A stretch of 64,000 nucleotides of DNA from Pseudobacteroides cellulosolvens ATCC 35603 = DSM 2933 (lineage in GTDB: Bacteria > Bacillota > Clostridia > Acetivibrionales > DSM-2933), in the NCBI RefSeq assembly GCF_001262605.1, contig NZ_LGTC01000001.1:4908001-4972000 (forward strand), given 5' to 3'. The notes below the pieces were generated by a model that made no database searches, was not told the DNA's origin, and saw only the letters and a program-made list of their open reading frames with translations. Numbering within the stretch: position 1 is the stretch's first letter; every line of letters starts with the position of its first letter. Position numbers and translations under genes: made by a program. This document shows positions 55,302-64,000 of this stretch, in pieces.

Positions 55302-56075
55302 CTATGCCTTCTGCTTTTTCTTACTTTTAAGCCTTCCCCTTAACAAAGCTGTTATGTACAGAATAATTGGAAGACCTATTCCAAGTACTGCACTGATTTG
55401 AGCATATGGGAAGGATAAAAAATTAATATAATCATTATGGTCCTTTGCCATGAAATAGGTTACAGGAATTAATACCACGGTAAGCGTCAGTATCATTATC
55501 CAATCCTTTTTAATACCTGTAAGCTGCTTAATACTGTGCTTTGCACAATGAAACATTACCACCGACTGTACAAACACTGTAAATGTGAAGAAGCTCACCA
55601 TGATAAGTTCGTACCTGGGAAGGTATTTTGTAAGCTGGGCACATCTGATTTGCTACATACAAACCACCACATACTGTTTCATTAAATCAGGCCCTAAGAC
55701 CATCGTCTCGTAAAGCGGCCAAATTACAACAAGGCATGCCCCAACCAACATTGACCAGAAGGAAATACCAAGTACCTTCTTCTTTTTGTTCAGCATGGGA
55801 TATATAACTCCCACAGCAAGCACAGCCATTGATATATCTCCAAACAAATACATACTCCCTACTGTATTCGCAAGAAATCCTCTATCCATAAGCGGGAATA
55901 AATTAATCGTCTTCAAATCTTCTATAGTACTGGTAACCATGGTAAGAGTTATCATCACCAACATTATAAAACCGACCAGCGAGAACCTTACGACTACTTC
56001 CACTCCAAGAAAAACACCATAGGCACAAAGCAGTGTATAAAGGATACTGTATTTTGTGTTTGGTTTAAAATCCAT
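55302..56075 (-). pseudogene. gerKB/gerAB-type germination permease, decayed fragment
   Basis: Middle and C-terminal parts of a spore-germinant receptor B subunit, a membrane protein of the APC fold: YSILYTLLCAYGVFLGVEVV, then NLFPLMDRGFLANTVGSMYL, then the C-terminal MVSFFTFTVFVQSVVMFHCA. An in-frame TAG at 55653-55655 splits it. The frame continues with QIRCAQLTKYLPRYELI, so it is a nonsense mutation and not a gap. The N-terminal third is missing and the remainder is fused to gerKC. Confidence 0.75.
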
Positions 56076-56814
56076 GCTATGCCTCTACTTTCCTCGGGTG
56101 TCAGTGATCCAACCATTTTATCCTTCTTAAATACAGCAGTACCTTCCAGTGCAATGGTTTCATTATATTTTTCATCAGTTTGCTTGTCGCTTTCAGAGAG
56201 CATGGAATCCTTTTTAATTTTAACTTCGGATATCATAGGGTTTCCATACTCACTTTTAAGTGCCGAACTTATCTCAAGCATACGGGATTGAACTGTTTCA
56301 ACTGTAATTTGTCTGTATCCCTCGAGTAAAACAAAAGATACTCCCGATGGATTTTCCATCCCTATCTTTGAAATAATGTAGTCCTTAGCATCACCTTTTG
56401 CAATAACGACAGCCGCCTTCATTCTAAGCTCGGGATTATGCATAAAATAGTCAACCACAGGTATAATACCCTCCTTGGCCAGTGCTTCTCCAATAATCAC
56501 AACATCATTGTGACCCACATAATCCTTCTCGACGATATTTTTACCAGTTCCCTTGTCGCATCAAACAGAGATGCTCCTTCTTTTGAACCTATCCAAACCG
56601 TGCTCTTTGCTTTACTTTCACTCCCACTGGTATTCTCACTAGTCGGATTGGCTATCTGAACAGTCACAGAATACTTGTTGTTTCCGGTTCCTTTGTCAAC
56701 CGCAACAGCTGTAACAAGACCGATTTCATTGATTTCCCTCATGTCCCAGCAGCCGATTAAAGGCAAAATATTCAAAAAAACAAATATTGCAAGAATAATT
56801 CTGAGTTTTTTCAT
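56040..56814 (-). pseudogene. gerKC/gerAC-type germination lipoprotein, decayed fragment
   Basis: Starts MKKLRIILAIFVFLNILPLI followed by GC, a lipoprotein signal peptide with lipobox LIGC, then CWDMREINEIGLVTAVAVDK typical of GerAC. At 56514-56516 one G is missing from a G run (TGGGTCAC where TGGGGTCAC would keep WGHN), which shifts the frame; the protein then resumes as GHNDVVIIGEALAKEG. It continues to ESRGIAWILNQTQ and ends at the fusion with gerKB. The C-terminal third is deleted. Confidence 0.75.
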
Positions 56815-56839
56815 AGTATGGTCCTCATATTCAACGTGG

Positions 56840-56995
56840 TTATTTTTTGGTGGGTGGCTTTGGCCTTTGATTGGCTGCCTGCCGAATTCTATCCTTTGAT
56901 CTGGCAAAGGTCGGTCTTTTGGAAAGCTTCCACCATGGTGCCTTAACAAATACATCATTAATCCCGCTTCTGTTAAATGGTATAACAGGTGCGAG
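56840..56995 (-). pseudogene. gerKA/gerAA-type germination receptor, 3' remnant
   Basis: A 50-codon tail in one frame, including PFNRSGINDVFVKAPWWKL and ending in the Lys/Pro-rich QRPKPPTKK typical of GerA A-subunit C-termini. The 5' part is absent; the remnant begins within a few bases of the stop codon of the methyltransferase gene, which marks the deletion or insertion junction. The order A-C-B matches the gerK operon. Confidence 0.7.
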
Positions 56996-57760
56996 TTAAT
57001 GATTACCCTGCAAAAGCATCGTAACCCCTGATATTTCATTCTCAAGTTCATCACATTCAGCCTGCTGGCTCCTTATATAGCTTTCAAACAGATATGTCTT
57101 ATCTGGATGCTTTTCTTTCAGTTCATTGGCTCTCTTTTCAATAAGCGATTGCTGCTCATGGTTAATACTTATTATTTCATCTTCATCGTTTAACCTTTCA
57201 TCAAGAAGCCTTACTCCCGCATTTTGAAAGCACGTAAGCCACTTTTCTCTTGTAGGATATCTCCCATCTGAATCGTCATTTCCATAAGCATCATCTATAA
57301 ATATGTACCCACCGTTTTTCACCGTACTTTTTAACTTTAGTATTGTTTCTTCCTGATTTCCTAGCACATCTCCGACAGCACCAAGTATAACAATATCATA
57401 GTACTTTTCTATTTTTACCGCCTCGTTTATGTCTCCCACCTTAAACTCACACAAGTTTTCAACACCATATTCTTGAGCCTTTTTGTCAGCAAAATCAATG
57501 AACTCAGGAATGATATCTACACCCTTAACCCTACAACCTACTGCCTTTGCTACTTGAACACTTACAGCTCCTTTTCCACAAGCCAAATCAAGTACCCTCG
57601 TTTCCCATGATACCTTTATATGCTTTAAGATCAGATCAACAATAACATTTGGAGATGAGCCCAATTCCCATAAATCCTGTAATAGATAAGGCAGGTACGG
57701 AATCAGTTCTGTGGTTTCTGCAGTCAATGACTTTGCAAGCTTTTCTTCTACATTTGACAT
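56996..57760 (-). CDS. Class I SAM-dependent methyltransferase
   Basis: A 254-residue methyltransferase. The SAM-binding motif I is VLDLACGKGAVSVQVAKAVG (about 57-76), with motif II near KGVDIIPEFIDFADKK and DIVILGAVGD as motif IV. The C-terminal 70 residues are helical. The substrate is not evident; small-molecule methyltransferases of this build are common. It follows the second methyltransferase gene after 96 bases. Its end abuts the gerKA remnant, so it may have arrived with the rearrangement that broke the ger operon. Confidence 0.82.
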   Translation of the reverse strand: MSNVEEKLAKSLTAETTELIPYLPYLLQDLWELGSSPNVIVDLILKHIKVSWETRVLDLACGKGAVSVQVAKAVGCRVKGVDIIPEFIDFADKKAQEYGVENLCEFKVGDINEAVKIEKYYDIVILGAVGDVLGNQEETILKLKSTVKNGGYIFIDDAYGNDDSDGRYPTREKWLTCFQNAGVRLLDERLNDEDEIISINHEQQSLIEKRANELKEKHPDKTYLFESYIRSQQAECDELENEISGVTMLLQGNH

Positions 57761-57856
57761 TTTGTTTTCCCCTTTCTACTTCAGACTTGCTATATATCTT
57801 TACATCCCCCATTTTAAGGAGTGGTAAAAACATCTATTGCCATAATTATCTATCTT

Positions 57857-58468
57857 TTAACTCTTCTTCACCAACAATATATTCCTATAAGTTCCTCTAA
57901 AGAAAGACGATTCGTCTTTGATAATCTCTAAAGGAACGTCACAAATATTATCTTCAAAACATCTATTAATGTCTGTACCTATAAAAGAAGTAACTTTATT
58001 GACTCCCAATCTGATACGGGAAATCTTTTTGCTTTTATTTGCGAACTTGTCAAAAACTAAAATTTGCCCATCACCCTTCAAAACTCGAATAGCTTCATTG
58101 ATAACCTTTTGTGGATTCTCAGCCACGCTAAGTATAAGGTTGAGTACTACATAATCAAATGAACCATCCGGAAATTCCAATTCTTCTGCATTCATATTAT
58201 ATAGTACAACACTTTTGTTCTCAGTCTTTTTTCTTGCTTTATCCAGCATAGGCTGAGAGATGTCTATCCCGACACACGTACAACGGTCAGGAATATACTT
58301 AAAATCTTCTCCTGTTCCAACTCCCATTAATAGAACCTTGCTGCCATCAGTAAACTGAAGTAAATTAAACGCTTTTTTTCTTGCACTGCCAAGCAATTTG
58401 CTAAACAGCACATCATATATGGGTGCAAGTCTTTTGTATTTAATAATATTGGTAGAGTTTCTCATCAT
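57857..58468 (-). CDS. UbiE/PmtA-like SAM-dependent methyltransferase
   Basis: A 203-residue methyltransferase. YKRLAPIYDVLFSKLLGSAR at the N-terminus matches the phospholipid- and quinone-type methyltransferases. Motif I is VLLMGVGTGEDF, followed by CVGIDISQPMLDKARKK, and DYVVLNLILSVAENP is motif IV. Two Met codons begin the reading frame. The substrate could be a lipid headgroup or quinone, but this is not certain. Confidence 0.8.
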   Translation of the reverse strand: MMRNSTNIIKYKRLAPIYDVLFSKLLGSARKKAFNLLQFTDGSKVLLMGVGTGEDFKYIPDRCTCVGIDISQPMLDKARKKTENKSVVLYNMNAEELEFPDGSFDYVVLNLILSVAENPQKVINEAIRVLKGDGQILVFDKFANKSKKISRIRLGVNKVTSFIGTDINRCFEDNICDVPLEIIKDESSFFRGTYRNILLVKKS

Positions 58469-58570
58469 AGAATGCTCCCTATCCTTTCAATAATATATCA
58501 AAATAAGATTTAAAGCTCTTGAATGCCCATATGAGTAGCTTTCTTGATTATCACCTCTCTTATGCCCAAC

Positions 58571-58627
58571 AAAAAATACCTATGGCACCATAATTTTTAC
58601 TGAATTATAGTCCCACAGGTATTTTTT
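58571..58627. terminator. Long bidirectional terminator hairpin
   Basis: AAAAAATACCT (58571-58581) and AGGTATTTTTT (58617-58627) are perfect arms, extended inward by imperfect pairing (ATGG..CATAATT with AATTATA..CCAC). A/T tracts on both sides permit termination in either direction, chiefly of the polyferredoxin gene. The rest of the gap 58469-58810 holds nothing recognisable. Confidence 0.7.
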
Positions 58628-58810
58628 CCTGCTGCCAGCTCGCTTGCCAGCCCAGCCCCACACACTCAAAGAGTGCATCGCCTGCTCTATTTGTAAATAT
58701 TTACTTAATTGACTTTAATATAGTGTACGTTAGAACAGGCTGATTTGTCAATAGTTTTTGTGTAATTTAATTAACCTTTAATTAAAACAAAGTCACACAC
58801 AGTACTGTTT

Positions 58811-59968
58811 TCAATCAGAACCTTTTTTTGCTTTCATCAGATGGAAATCATACCCCGGTACATATTGATTGACGTATTTCAGCAGCGTATCCTTTGGTAC
58901 ATTGGTTGGTATCTCCATTATTTTATAAAAATCTCCAAGCTCTTTTCCAGTATAGAAAGCTCCCTGTTCTATTGTCATCGACCCCCTCAAGTCGCTGATT
59001 CCAAGGTATTCTGCCTTTTCTACAATTTCTGCCTCTGTAGGAAGTGACACCGTATAAAGACCCGCTGCATCCAGAAGAAAAATACTTCCAAAAAAAACTG
59101 TCACACTTACTATTACAGAAGCCAAGGGTTTGAAATTGAATCGGGCCAATTTTGTATAAATCATTGAACCCGCCCCCGGGCAGACCTCTACACATCTATT
59201 GCAGGAAATGCATTCAGCTGTTGTTACTCTTTCACAGCTATGAACCTCAATATCCATAGGACATTTTTGAGTGCATACTCCACATTTTATACATTTTTTC
59301 GGATCACGGGTGACTTTATATGGACTAAGTTTTCCTATCACAGCATAAAGTGCCCCTGCAGGGCACAAGTATTTGCAAAATGCTCTGCTAATAAATAATG
59401 AAGCAATAACAGTCGCTACAAGGACAATAGTCCCTATAAGGTATTCTTCAATCATCTCTTCCCCTTTATATATGTGAGCAAAGGCAGCCCAAGGGTCAAA
59501 GGGTGAAAGCCACAAGGACAGAGTGATCCATGCCATAAACACTGACAGGATAAGTATGATGTACTTCACTTTTCGAAGATGCTTGTCTACTACTTCCGGG
59601 ATTTTGACTTTTTTCGGTGAGATTAAGCCCAACAGCTCCTGCAATGCACCAAAAGGACAGATATTTCCGCAGAAGCTGCGCCTGAAAATAAGGGCAAAAA
59701 CTATTGTGAGGAAGAACAGTACCATGGTTCCTGAGAATATTTTCTGTATGTTTGCCCTACCAGCCAACCATGCCCAAAGATTTTCAATCCCTCCATAAGG
59801 GCAAATGGAATGTACCGAAGGGTACCTTACCCCACCAACTAAATGAAGGTAGTGAATCAACATAGACCCACCAAGAATAATCCCTAAAACTGCCCATCGA
59901 ATAACACCGGAACTTTTCTTACCCATCACAAATTTCAACCACCTTCCAAAACATTTATCTAAGTTCAC
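58811..59968 (-). CDS. Membrane polyferredoxin (NapH/RnfC-like 4Fe-4S protein)
   Basis: A 385-residue membrane iron-sulfur protein with about five membrane helices. Membrane-proximal Cys motifs CPYGG, CGNICPFGALQE and CKYLCPAGALY are followed by two ferredoxin-type clusters, CIKCGVCTQKCPMD and CISCNRCVEVCPG. The last 90 residues after another helix are extracytoplasmic and contain GISDLRGSMTIEQGAFYTGK. Such proteins carry electrons across or along the membrane to reductases, often linked to FMN-binding or copper/NosR-like systems. Its partner is not encoded nearby. Confidence 0.85.
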   Translation of the reverse strand: MNLDKCFGRWLKFVMGKKSSGVIRWAVLGIILGGSMLIHYLHLVGGVRYPSVHSICPYGGIENLWAWLAGRANIQKIFSGTMVLFFLTIVFALIFRRSFCGNICPFGALQELLGLISPKKVKIPEVVDKHLRKVKYIILILSVFMAWITLSLWLSPFDPWAAFAHIYKGEEMIEEYLIGTIVLVATVIASLFISRAFCKYLCPAGALYAVIGKLSPYKVTRDPKKCIKCGVCTQKCPMDIEVHSCERVTTAECISCNRCVEVCPGAGSMIYTKLARFNFKPLASVIVSVTVFFGSIFLLDAAGLYTVSLPTEAEIVEKAEYLGISDLRGSMTIEQGAFYTGKELGDFYKIMEIPTNVPKDTLLKYVNQYVPGYDFHLMKAKKGSD

Positions 59969-60171
59969 TTTTCATTCTATTATTCAATTGTGACAAAACT
60001 ATGAAAAACAGAAAATTTTCTAGCACCATTTATATTTTGTTACTCCAATGAATAACGCATATATCTTTCTTATATGAATCAGGCTAAATCCAGTACACCA
60101 AATATATTAACATAATATACTAATGTTTCATATAATATTGTAGAGTATTTATATGAGGCAGAGGAAGAAAA

Positions 60172-60678
60172 ATGGCAAGTTTTGGTTCTTTTTTCGGCAT
60201 AGTTACCATGATCAGCGATTTCTGGACAGGAAGTGAATCACCATCAGTATGTTATAAATTAATGACAGTCCAAAACAGAGATGGAAATACAGTTAACTTC
60301 GTAATAACGCCAACCACCTACTTTATACACCATGTAATGATATCAGTTGGAGATCTGGTAATCGGATTTTATGATCTCAATGCCCCAGTCCCACTAATAT
60401 ATCCCCCTCAATATCGTGCAATTGTAATGGCAAGGGTTACACAAAATCAGAACATAAAGGTAGATTTTTTTAACACCCAACTAGTAAGTAGTGATGGTAC
60501 GTTAAAGCTTTTAATTGGTCCCCTTACTCAAATAATACAAGAAAATGGGCAACAGTTTACAGCTAATGTTGCAAACAGGAATTTAATTGTAGTTTTTGGA
60601 GCATCAACAATGAGTATTCCTGCCCAAACTGTGCCTTATGAGATTATTGTCATGTGTCAGTGGAATAATTCATTCTAA
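60172..60678 (+). CDS. Conserved clostridial hypothetical protein
   Basis: A 168-residue beta-rich soluble protein of a family I know only as hypothetical from clostridia. Repeated short strands with VNFVITPTTYFIHHVMISVG, IGFYDLNAPVPLIYPPQYRA and the terminal IPAQTVPYEIIVMCQW suggest an OB-like or barrel fold. No catalytic residue pattern is visible. AGAGGAAG precedes the start. It is transcribed alone, between the polyferredoxin and hydrogenase operons. Confidence 0.6.
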   Translation: MASFGSFFGIVTMISDFWTGSESPSVCYKLMTVQNRDGNTVNFVITPTTYFIHHVMISVGDLVIGFYDLNAPVPLIYPPQYRAIVMARVTQNQNIKVDFFNTQLVSSDGTLKLLIGPLTQIIQENGQQFTANVANRNLIVVFGASTMSIPAQTVPYEIIVMCQWNNSF

Positions 60679-60723
60679 CCTTATTATAACGCATTAATTA
60701 TAATACTTACGGATGCCCCAGTT

Positions 60724-60754
60724 CTCAAACCGGTTATACTCCGGGTTTGTTGAG
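60724..60754. terminator. Possible terminator after the hypothetical gene
   Basis: CTCAAACCGG and CCGGGTTTGTTGAG (60724-60754) form a stem with bulges, located between the convergent hypothetical and hydrogenase large-subunit genes. A T-tract is poor. Confidence 0.35.
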
Positions 60755-60795
60755 TAAAAATGTATCTATATGTACAATATCAAGAAAAGTGCTGT

Positions 60796-62250
60796 TCAAG
60801 GAATAACCTGTATGGTATTAATGTGCTTTCCCCCAGTGTAAATATGTGTTGCACAAGAAACACAAGGATCAAAAGACCGTATGGTTCTGCCTAATTCTAC
60901 AGGATTATTGATATCTCTCACAGCTGTACCGATAAGTGCCTGTTCCGCAGTTCCCTTCAAACCGTTACTGCTTCGGGTTGAAAGATTCCAAGCAGATGGA
61001 GTAATAATCTGGTAAAACGAAATAACCTGATTGTTGATTTTGAGCCAGTGTCCCAGAGTGCCCCTTGTGGTATCAATCAAACCTTTTCCTTCAGCTGTTT
61101 CTGGAATGGAATATTCCTTTTGTACAGATATGCCGGGAATAAGATTCTCAAGTAGAGTACTTATAATTAATGTTATCTTTCTAGCTTCCAGAACCCTGGC
61201 GATGGTTCTATCCATGGTCGATATACCATTTCTGTATTCACCGGAGAGCCATTGCCTTGCCAGTGGACCTGTCTCAAAAGGCAGATTATTATACCGCGGA
61301 GCCTTTACCCAAGAATATGCCTGGGGCTTATTCATATCAGCTTCCGGCTGGTCGTTACACTGTGCTTCACTGCTCGCCATGCGTCCCAGGTCAGATTCAA
61401 AGGGTTTACCGCTGCTTTGTCTATCCTTATACCAGGCATAATCGATTTTTTCAGTAATATAATCCGGGTTGAAGGTGCTTATTCTACCATCTGTATAAAC
61501 AAGCGGATTCACATAAAGAGTGCCTAGAGTCTTATAGTTGTCAAAGCAACCAAAGCTTAAAAGATTCCCATATCCCCTGCCAATAGCGAAATAGTCCTTA
61601 TAATATTCAGAAATTGTATAAACATCCGGGAGCATTCTATCATGAATAAATTCACGGATGGAATGGAGGATGGATTTTATTTTGATGATTTTGTCGGTCG
61701 TTGCCTGTGTGGAAATACCACCAATAAACACACCATGGTTATGCGGAACTTTTCCACCAAGTACAGCAAGCATCTCGTGTGCACTCCGACTCAAGTCAAG
61801 TGAATCAAAGTAATCCTTGACCAATCTGTCATTCTTTTCTTTTGGCAATCTGAAATCACTATGCTCTAATTTAAACAAAGGATAATCTTCGGGCAGTTTT
61901 ACAAAGTCGGGAATAGTGTACTGATAAAAATGGCGGATATGGTTTTGAAGAAATTCACATCCATGGAGGATGTCTCTTAAATATCTACCCTGTTCAGTCG
62001 GAACAACCCCCATTGCATCCTCCAAGGCAAGGGTAGATGCCATGGAATGGGCTGTTGAACAAATCCCGCAAATACGCTGCGTAAAATACACAGCATCAAA
62101 GGGGCTTCTGCCTTGGAGCATTTTTTCAAACCCACGAAACAGAAGTCCTTCTGTTTTAGCATCTACTATCTGGTTATTTTCAATATCCGCTTGAATTTCC
62201 ATGAATCCGCTTATCCTGGTAACAGGATTAATAATAATCTTCTTTGTCAT
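60796..62250 (-). CDS. [NiFe] hydrogenase large subunit
   Basis: A 484-residue catalytic subunit. The four Ni ligands are in RICGIC (Cys61, Cys64) and DPCVSCATH (Cys463, Cys466). After His469 come 15 residues, the C-terminal extension that a maturation protease removes once nickel is inserted. The N-terminal INPVTRISG is also typical. The four-base ATG/TGA-type overlap with the small-subunit gene indicates coupled translation. It is probably an uptake-type enzyme, membrane attached through its partner; assignment to a subgroup needs a phylogeny. Confidence 0.93.
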   Translation of the reverse strand: MTKKIIINPVTRISGFMEIQADIENNQIVDAKTEGLLFRGFEKMLQGRSPFDAVYFTQRICGICSTAHSMASTLALEDAMGVVPTEQGRYLRDILHGCEFLQNHIRHFYQYTIPDFVKLPEDYPLFKLEHSDFRLPKEKNDRLVKDYFDSLDLSRSAHEMLAVLGGKVPHNHGVFIGGISTQATTDKIIKIKSILHSIREFIHDRMLPDVYTISEYYKDYFAIGRGYGNLLSFGCFDNYKTLGTLYVNPLVYTDGRISTFNPDYITEKIDYAWYKDRQSSGKPFESDLGRMASSEAQCNDQPEADMNKPQAYSWVKAPRYNNLPFETGPLARQWLSGEYRNGISTMDRTIARVLEARKITLIISTLLENLIPGISVQKEYSIPETAEGKGLIDTTRGTLGHWLKINNQVISFYQIITPSAWNLSTRSSNGLKGTAEQALIGTAVRDINNPVELGRTIRSFDPCVSCATHIYTGGKHINTIQVIP

Positions 62251-63149
62251 CTTCTAACCTCTCTTGTGGTATTGTAGCTGATAAAAGGTTCCATTGCGTC
62301 AGGGAATCCGAATTGTGCACAACCAATGCAAGGGGTATCATCCTCAATAGGCCAGTTCACATATTGATTCCACTGCCTGATTGGGCAGTCTATACGCGTT
62401 ACCGGCCCGCGGCAGCCCAATTTGAACATACAGGTTTTATCTCCTAACTTTTCTGCAAAGATTCCTTTATCAAAATATGATCTACGGGGACATCTATCAT
62501 GAATTAAGGTGCTGTAAAACAAAAGAGGTCTATCCCTTCTGTCAAGTTCAAGTTCCCCGTAAAGTAGGATATGAGCCAATGTGCCCATAAACCAATCAGG
62601 ATGACATGGGCACCCAGGCAGCTTTATTACCTTTCTGTTTAATACACTCTGCACACTGACACATTCAGCAGGATTCGGTCTTGCTGCAGAAACGCCTCCA
62701 TGAGTTGCACACGCACCTATGGCAATAACAAATGCAGCCTTCTCACCAAGCGTTTTCACCGCTTCAAGTGCAGTTACCAGCTTTCCGTTCAGACGGCCGA
62801 TGATGTTGTAGAGGCCATTGTTTTTAGTCGCAATAGCTCCTTCAACTGCAAGGATATAGTCACTTCCCAGAACACTAAACAGCTGCTCCATAGCATTCTG
62901 CCCTTCGCTGGCTGAAAGACTGTTATTATAGATAAAATGAGTCATCTGGGAAATCAAGTACTTGAAATCAGGATTCGATCCATCCAGAAGTGATATGATA
63001 TTTCCTGAACAACCTGTCAATTCAAGCCACACAAGATTCCTTTTCTTTAAAACACCTTGTCTGACTTGTGTCTTAACAGTTTCAACAAGACTCGCGGCTG
63101 TATTGAGCCTTGCTTTATATTCAGGGCAGGTAAGGCTTCCATTGCTCAT
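62247..63149 (-). CDS. [NiFe] hydrogenase small subunit
   Basis: A 300-residue iron-sulfur subunit. It has WLELTGCSGNIISLLDG near the N-terminus, IAIGACATHGG, KLPGCPCHPDW and C-terminal cluster residues in MFKLGCRGPVTRIDCP and TPCIGCAQFGFPD. The usual CxxC at the proximal cluster is represented by LTGC, so the first Cys is missing. There is no twin-arginine signal peptide, which suggests a cytoplasmic enzyme. It directly precedes the large-subunit gene. Confidence 0.88.
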   Translation of the reverse strand: MSNGSLTCPEYKARLNTAASLVETVKTQVRQGVLKKRNLVWLELTGCSGNIISLLDGSNPDFKYLISQMTHFIYNNSLSASEGQNAMEQLFSVLGSDYILAVEGAIATKNNGLYNIIGRLNGKLVTALEAVKTLGEKAAFVIAIGACATHGGVSAARPNPAECVSVQSVLNRKVIKLPGCPCHPDWFMGTLAHILLYGELELDRRDRPLLFYSTLIHDRCPRRSYFDKGIFAEKLGDKTCMFKLGCRGPVTRIDCPIRQWNQYVNWPIEDDTPCIGCAQFGFPDAMEPFISYNTTREVRR

Positions 63150-63150
63150 T

Positions 63151-63639
63151 TCACACCAACTTTCCCACTACTTTTAATTTACTCAGTATAGGCTGACCTG
63201 CATGACAGGATGCAAATTCATTGGTCAGGTCCTTGCCTGCTGTCAAGCCAAAGTGTGTTGCAGCTGCCCAGGCAGCATTATTTGTAACATCATAAACAGT
63301 ACCATTTACCGCTACATATGCAGGATTACCGCCTTTTCCATCAAATTTGGATAGTTCTTGCAGTGTAAATGTTGTTTGGTTTCCCGGCGTCGTTGGTTGC
63401 TGTGGTGCAGGCTGACCAGCTATAGAACTAACCCCCGGTTGAAGTGGCGGCAGTTGCTGCTGCACAGTCTGGCTCATAGCTGCAGTAACAGATTCAACCA
63501 TAGATATTCTGTCTCTTAAATGATTCAATATCAGATTTCTTGTATATACACATGGTATTACATATAATAAGTTTATATCATAATTAATTTCCGCCATAAT
63601 ACGGTCAAGGTTTTTGCCTGAAAAATCTTGTACTCTCAT
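63151..63639 (-). CDS. Cytochrome b5-like heme-binding protein in the hydrogenase operon
   Basis: A 162-residue protein. An N-terminal helical part of about 60 residues is followed by a Pro/Gln-rich linker and a cytochrome b5-like domain at about 88-160 (TFTLQELSKFDGKGGNPAYV, then VNGTVYDVTNNAAW). His in ATHFGLTAG and His in SCHAG could be the axial heme ligands. One base separates it from the small-subunit gene. It may be the electron partner of the hydrogenase. It has no membrane anchor, so the complex would be soluble or held by other proteins. Confidence 0.8.
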   Translation of the reverse strand: MRVQDFSGKNLDRIMAEINYDINLLYVIPCVYTRNLILNHLRDRISMVESVTAAMSQTVQQQLPPLQPGVSSIAGQPAPQQPTTPGNQTTFTLQELSKFDGKGGNPAYVAVNGTVYDVTNNAAWAAATHFGLTAGKDLTNEFASCHAGQPILSKLKVVGKLV

Positions 63640-63714
63640 TTTTTCCCCTCCGGCAATAAATCTACTATATTAAGTATATTCCGAAGGAGCATCTTTGGTG
63701 ATTTACATAATTAT

Positions 63715-64000
63715 TCACTCAATAAAGGCTGGATAGCTTCTAACCATTTCACAAATAATTTTCTCAACCTCAAGACAAATACCATCGAATTTCCTCTTCA
63801 GGGTTCCACTTATCTCACATCCAAATTCAGCTTCTGCTATTTCAATCCCAATAATATGGCCTTTTATTGGCTTTGAGTATAATCTCATTAAGTCATAAAC
63901 GCTCATGTCATGCTGAGAGTTGGTTTCTCCATATGCAGTAATCGCTTCCTCCAGCTTGCATAAATGAATGCTTCCAGCTACTGTGCCTAAGTGTGCAGCA
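63715..64000 (-). CDS. Hydrogenase maturation protease, 3' part (cut by window edge)
   Basis: The C-terminal 94 residues of a HyaD/HybD-type endopeptidase that trims the C-terminus of the large subunit. Visible motifs include HLGTVAGSIHLCKLEEAI, YGETNSQHDMSVYDLMRL, then KGHIIGIEIAEAEFGCEIS. The frame is open to the window edge, so the start lies outside. Its place first in the visible operon fits its role. Confidence 0.75.
   Translation of the reverse strand, partial: AAHLGTVAGSIHLCKLEEAITAYGETNSQHDMSVYDLMRLYSKPIKGHIIGIEIAEAEFGCEISGTLKRKFDGICLEVEKIICEMVRSYPAFIE

Noticed and set aside
55994..56518. 174-residue independent protein
   Set aside because: It is the frameshifted middle of gerKC ending in an out-of-frame reading of gerKB.
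56497..57054. Single 185-residue protein running from the methyltransferase end into gerKC
   Set aside because: The first 80 residues are an out-of-frame reading of the methyltransferase and gerKA remnants; real gerKC starts at 56814.

Overview
The window looks like chromosome of a low-GC, anaerobic, spore-forming member of the Clostridia, probably a cellulolytic one. The evidence is a membrane-anchored family 5 glycoside hydrolase with a cellulose-binding module, a [NiFe] hydrogenase with its maturation protease, remnants of a gerA-type spore germination operon, an agr-type peptide quorum-sensing locus, a DUF2935 protein, AT-rich DNA and strong AGGAGG ribosome binding sites. The genus is not determined.

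Left part (1-22,000): ordinary accessory genes. In order: the 5' portion of an MGT-type glycosyltransferase; a TetR regulator; a minus-strand operon of ECF sigma factor, small two-helix membrane protein, ABC ATPase and two permeases (compare B. subtilis sigY-yxlCDEFG); a DUF2935 protein; a GGDEF protein with a LacI-like sensor; a GH5 cellulase; a chemoreceptor with a cysteine-rich PAS domain; a PilZ protein; an SPL-like radical SAM protein; an Aat-like protein; a BcsA-like GT2-PilZ synthase; an APC permease; and a GNAT acetyltransferase. The GGDEF and the two PilZ proteins suggest cyclic-di-GMP control of surface polysaccharide.

Centre (22,284-55,095): about 33 kb of peptide natural-product genes, all on the minus strand. 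In order of transcription: (i) three class II lanthipeptide precursor genes, a LanM synthetase split in two by a homopolymer frameshift, a BceAB-type immunity transporter, and two C39-peptidase ABC exporters flanking a 61-residue peptide gene. (ii) Two tandem genes for an identical 49-residue Cys/Asp-rich peptide, three paralogous radical SAM/SPASM maturases, a three-gene ABC transporter, a YydG-like radical SAM enzyme, an ABC exporter, a B12-binding radical SAM enzyme and an M16C zinc protease whose gene is interrupted in frame by an ORF-less group II intron. (iii) agrB, a short agrD, agrC (apparently frameshifted near its start) and agrA, followed by a LanM-like protein that has lost the recognisable active-site residues of both its dehydratase and its cyclase halves. 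Precursor, five radical SAM enzymes, protease and transporters together form a plausible, previously undescribed ribosomal-peptide (RiPP) system, possibly linked to cell-density signalling.

Right part (55,302-64,000): a decayed and internally deleted gerKA-gerKC-gerKB operon, two SAM methyltransferases, a polyferredoxin-like membrane protein, a conserved clostridial hypothetical protein, and a [NiFe] hydrogenase operon (maturation protease, cytochrome b5-like protein, small subunit, large subunit) that runs off the window end. No tRNA, rRNA, CRISPR array or intact transposase gene was seen.
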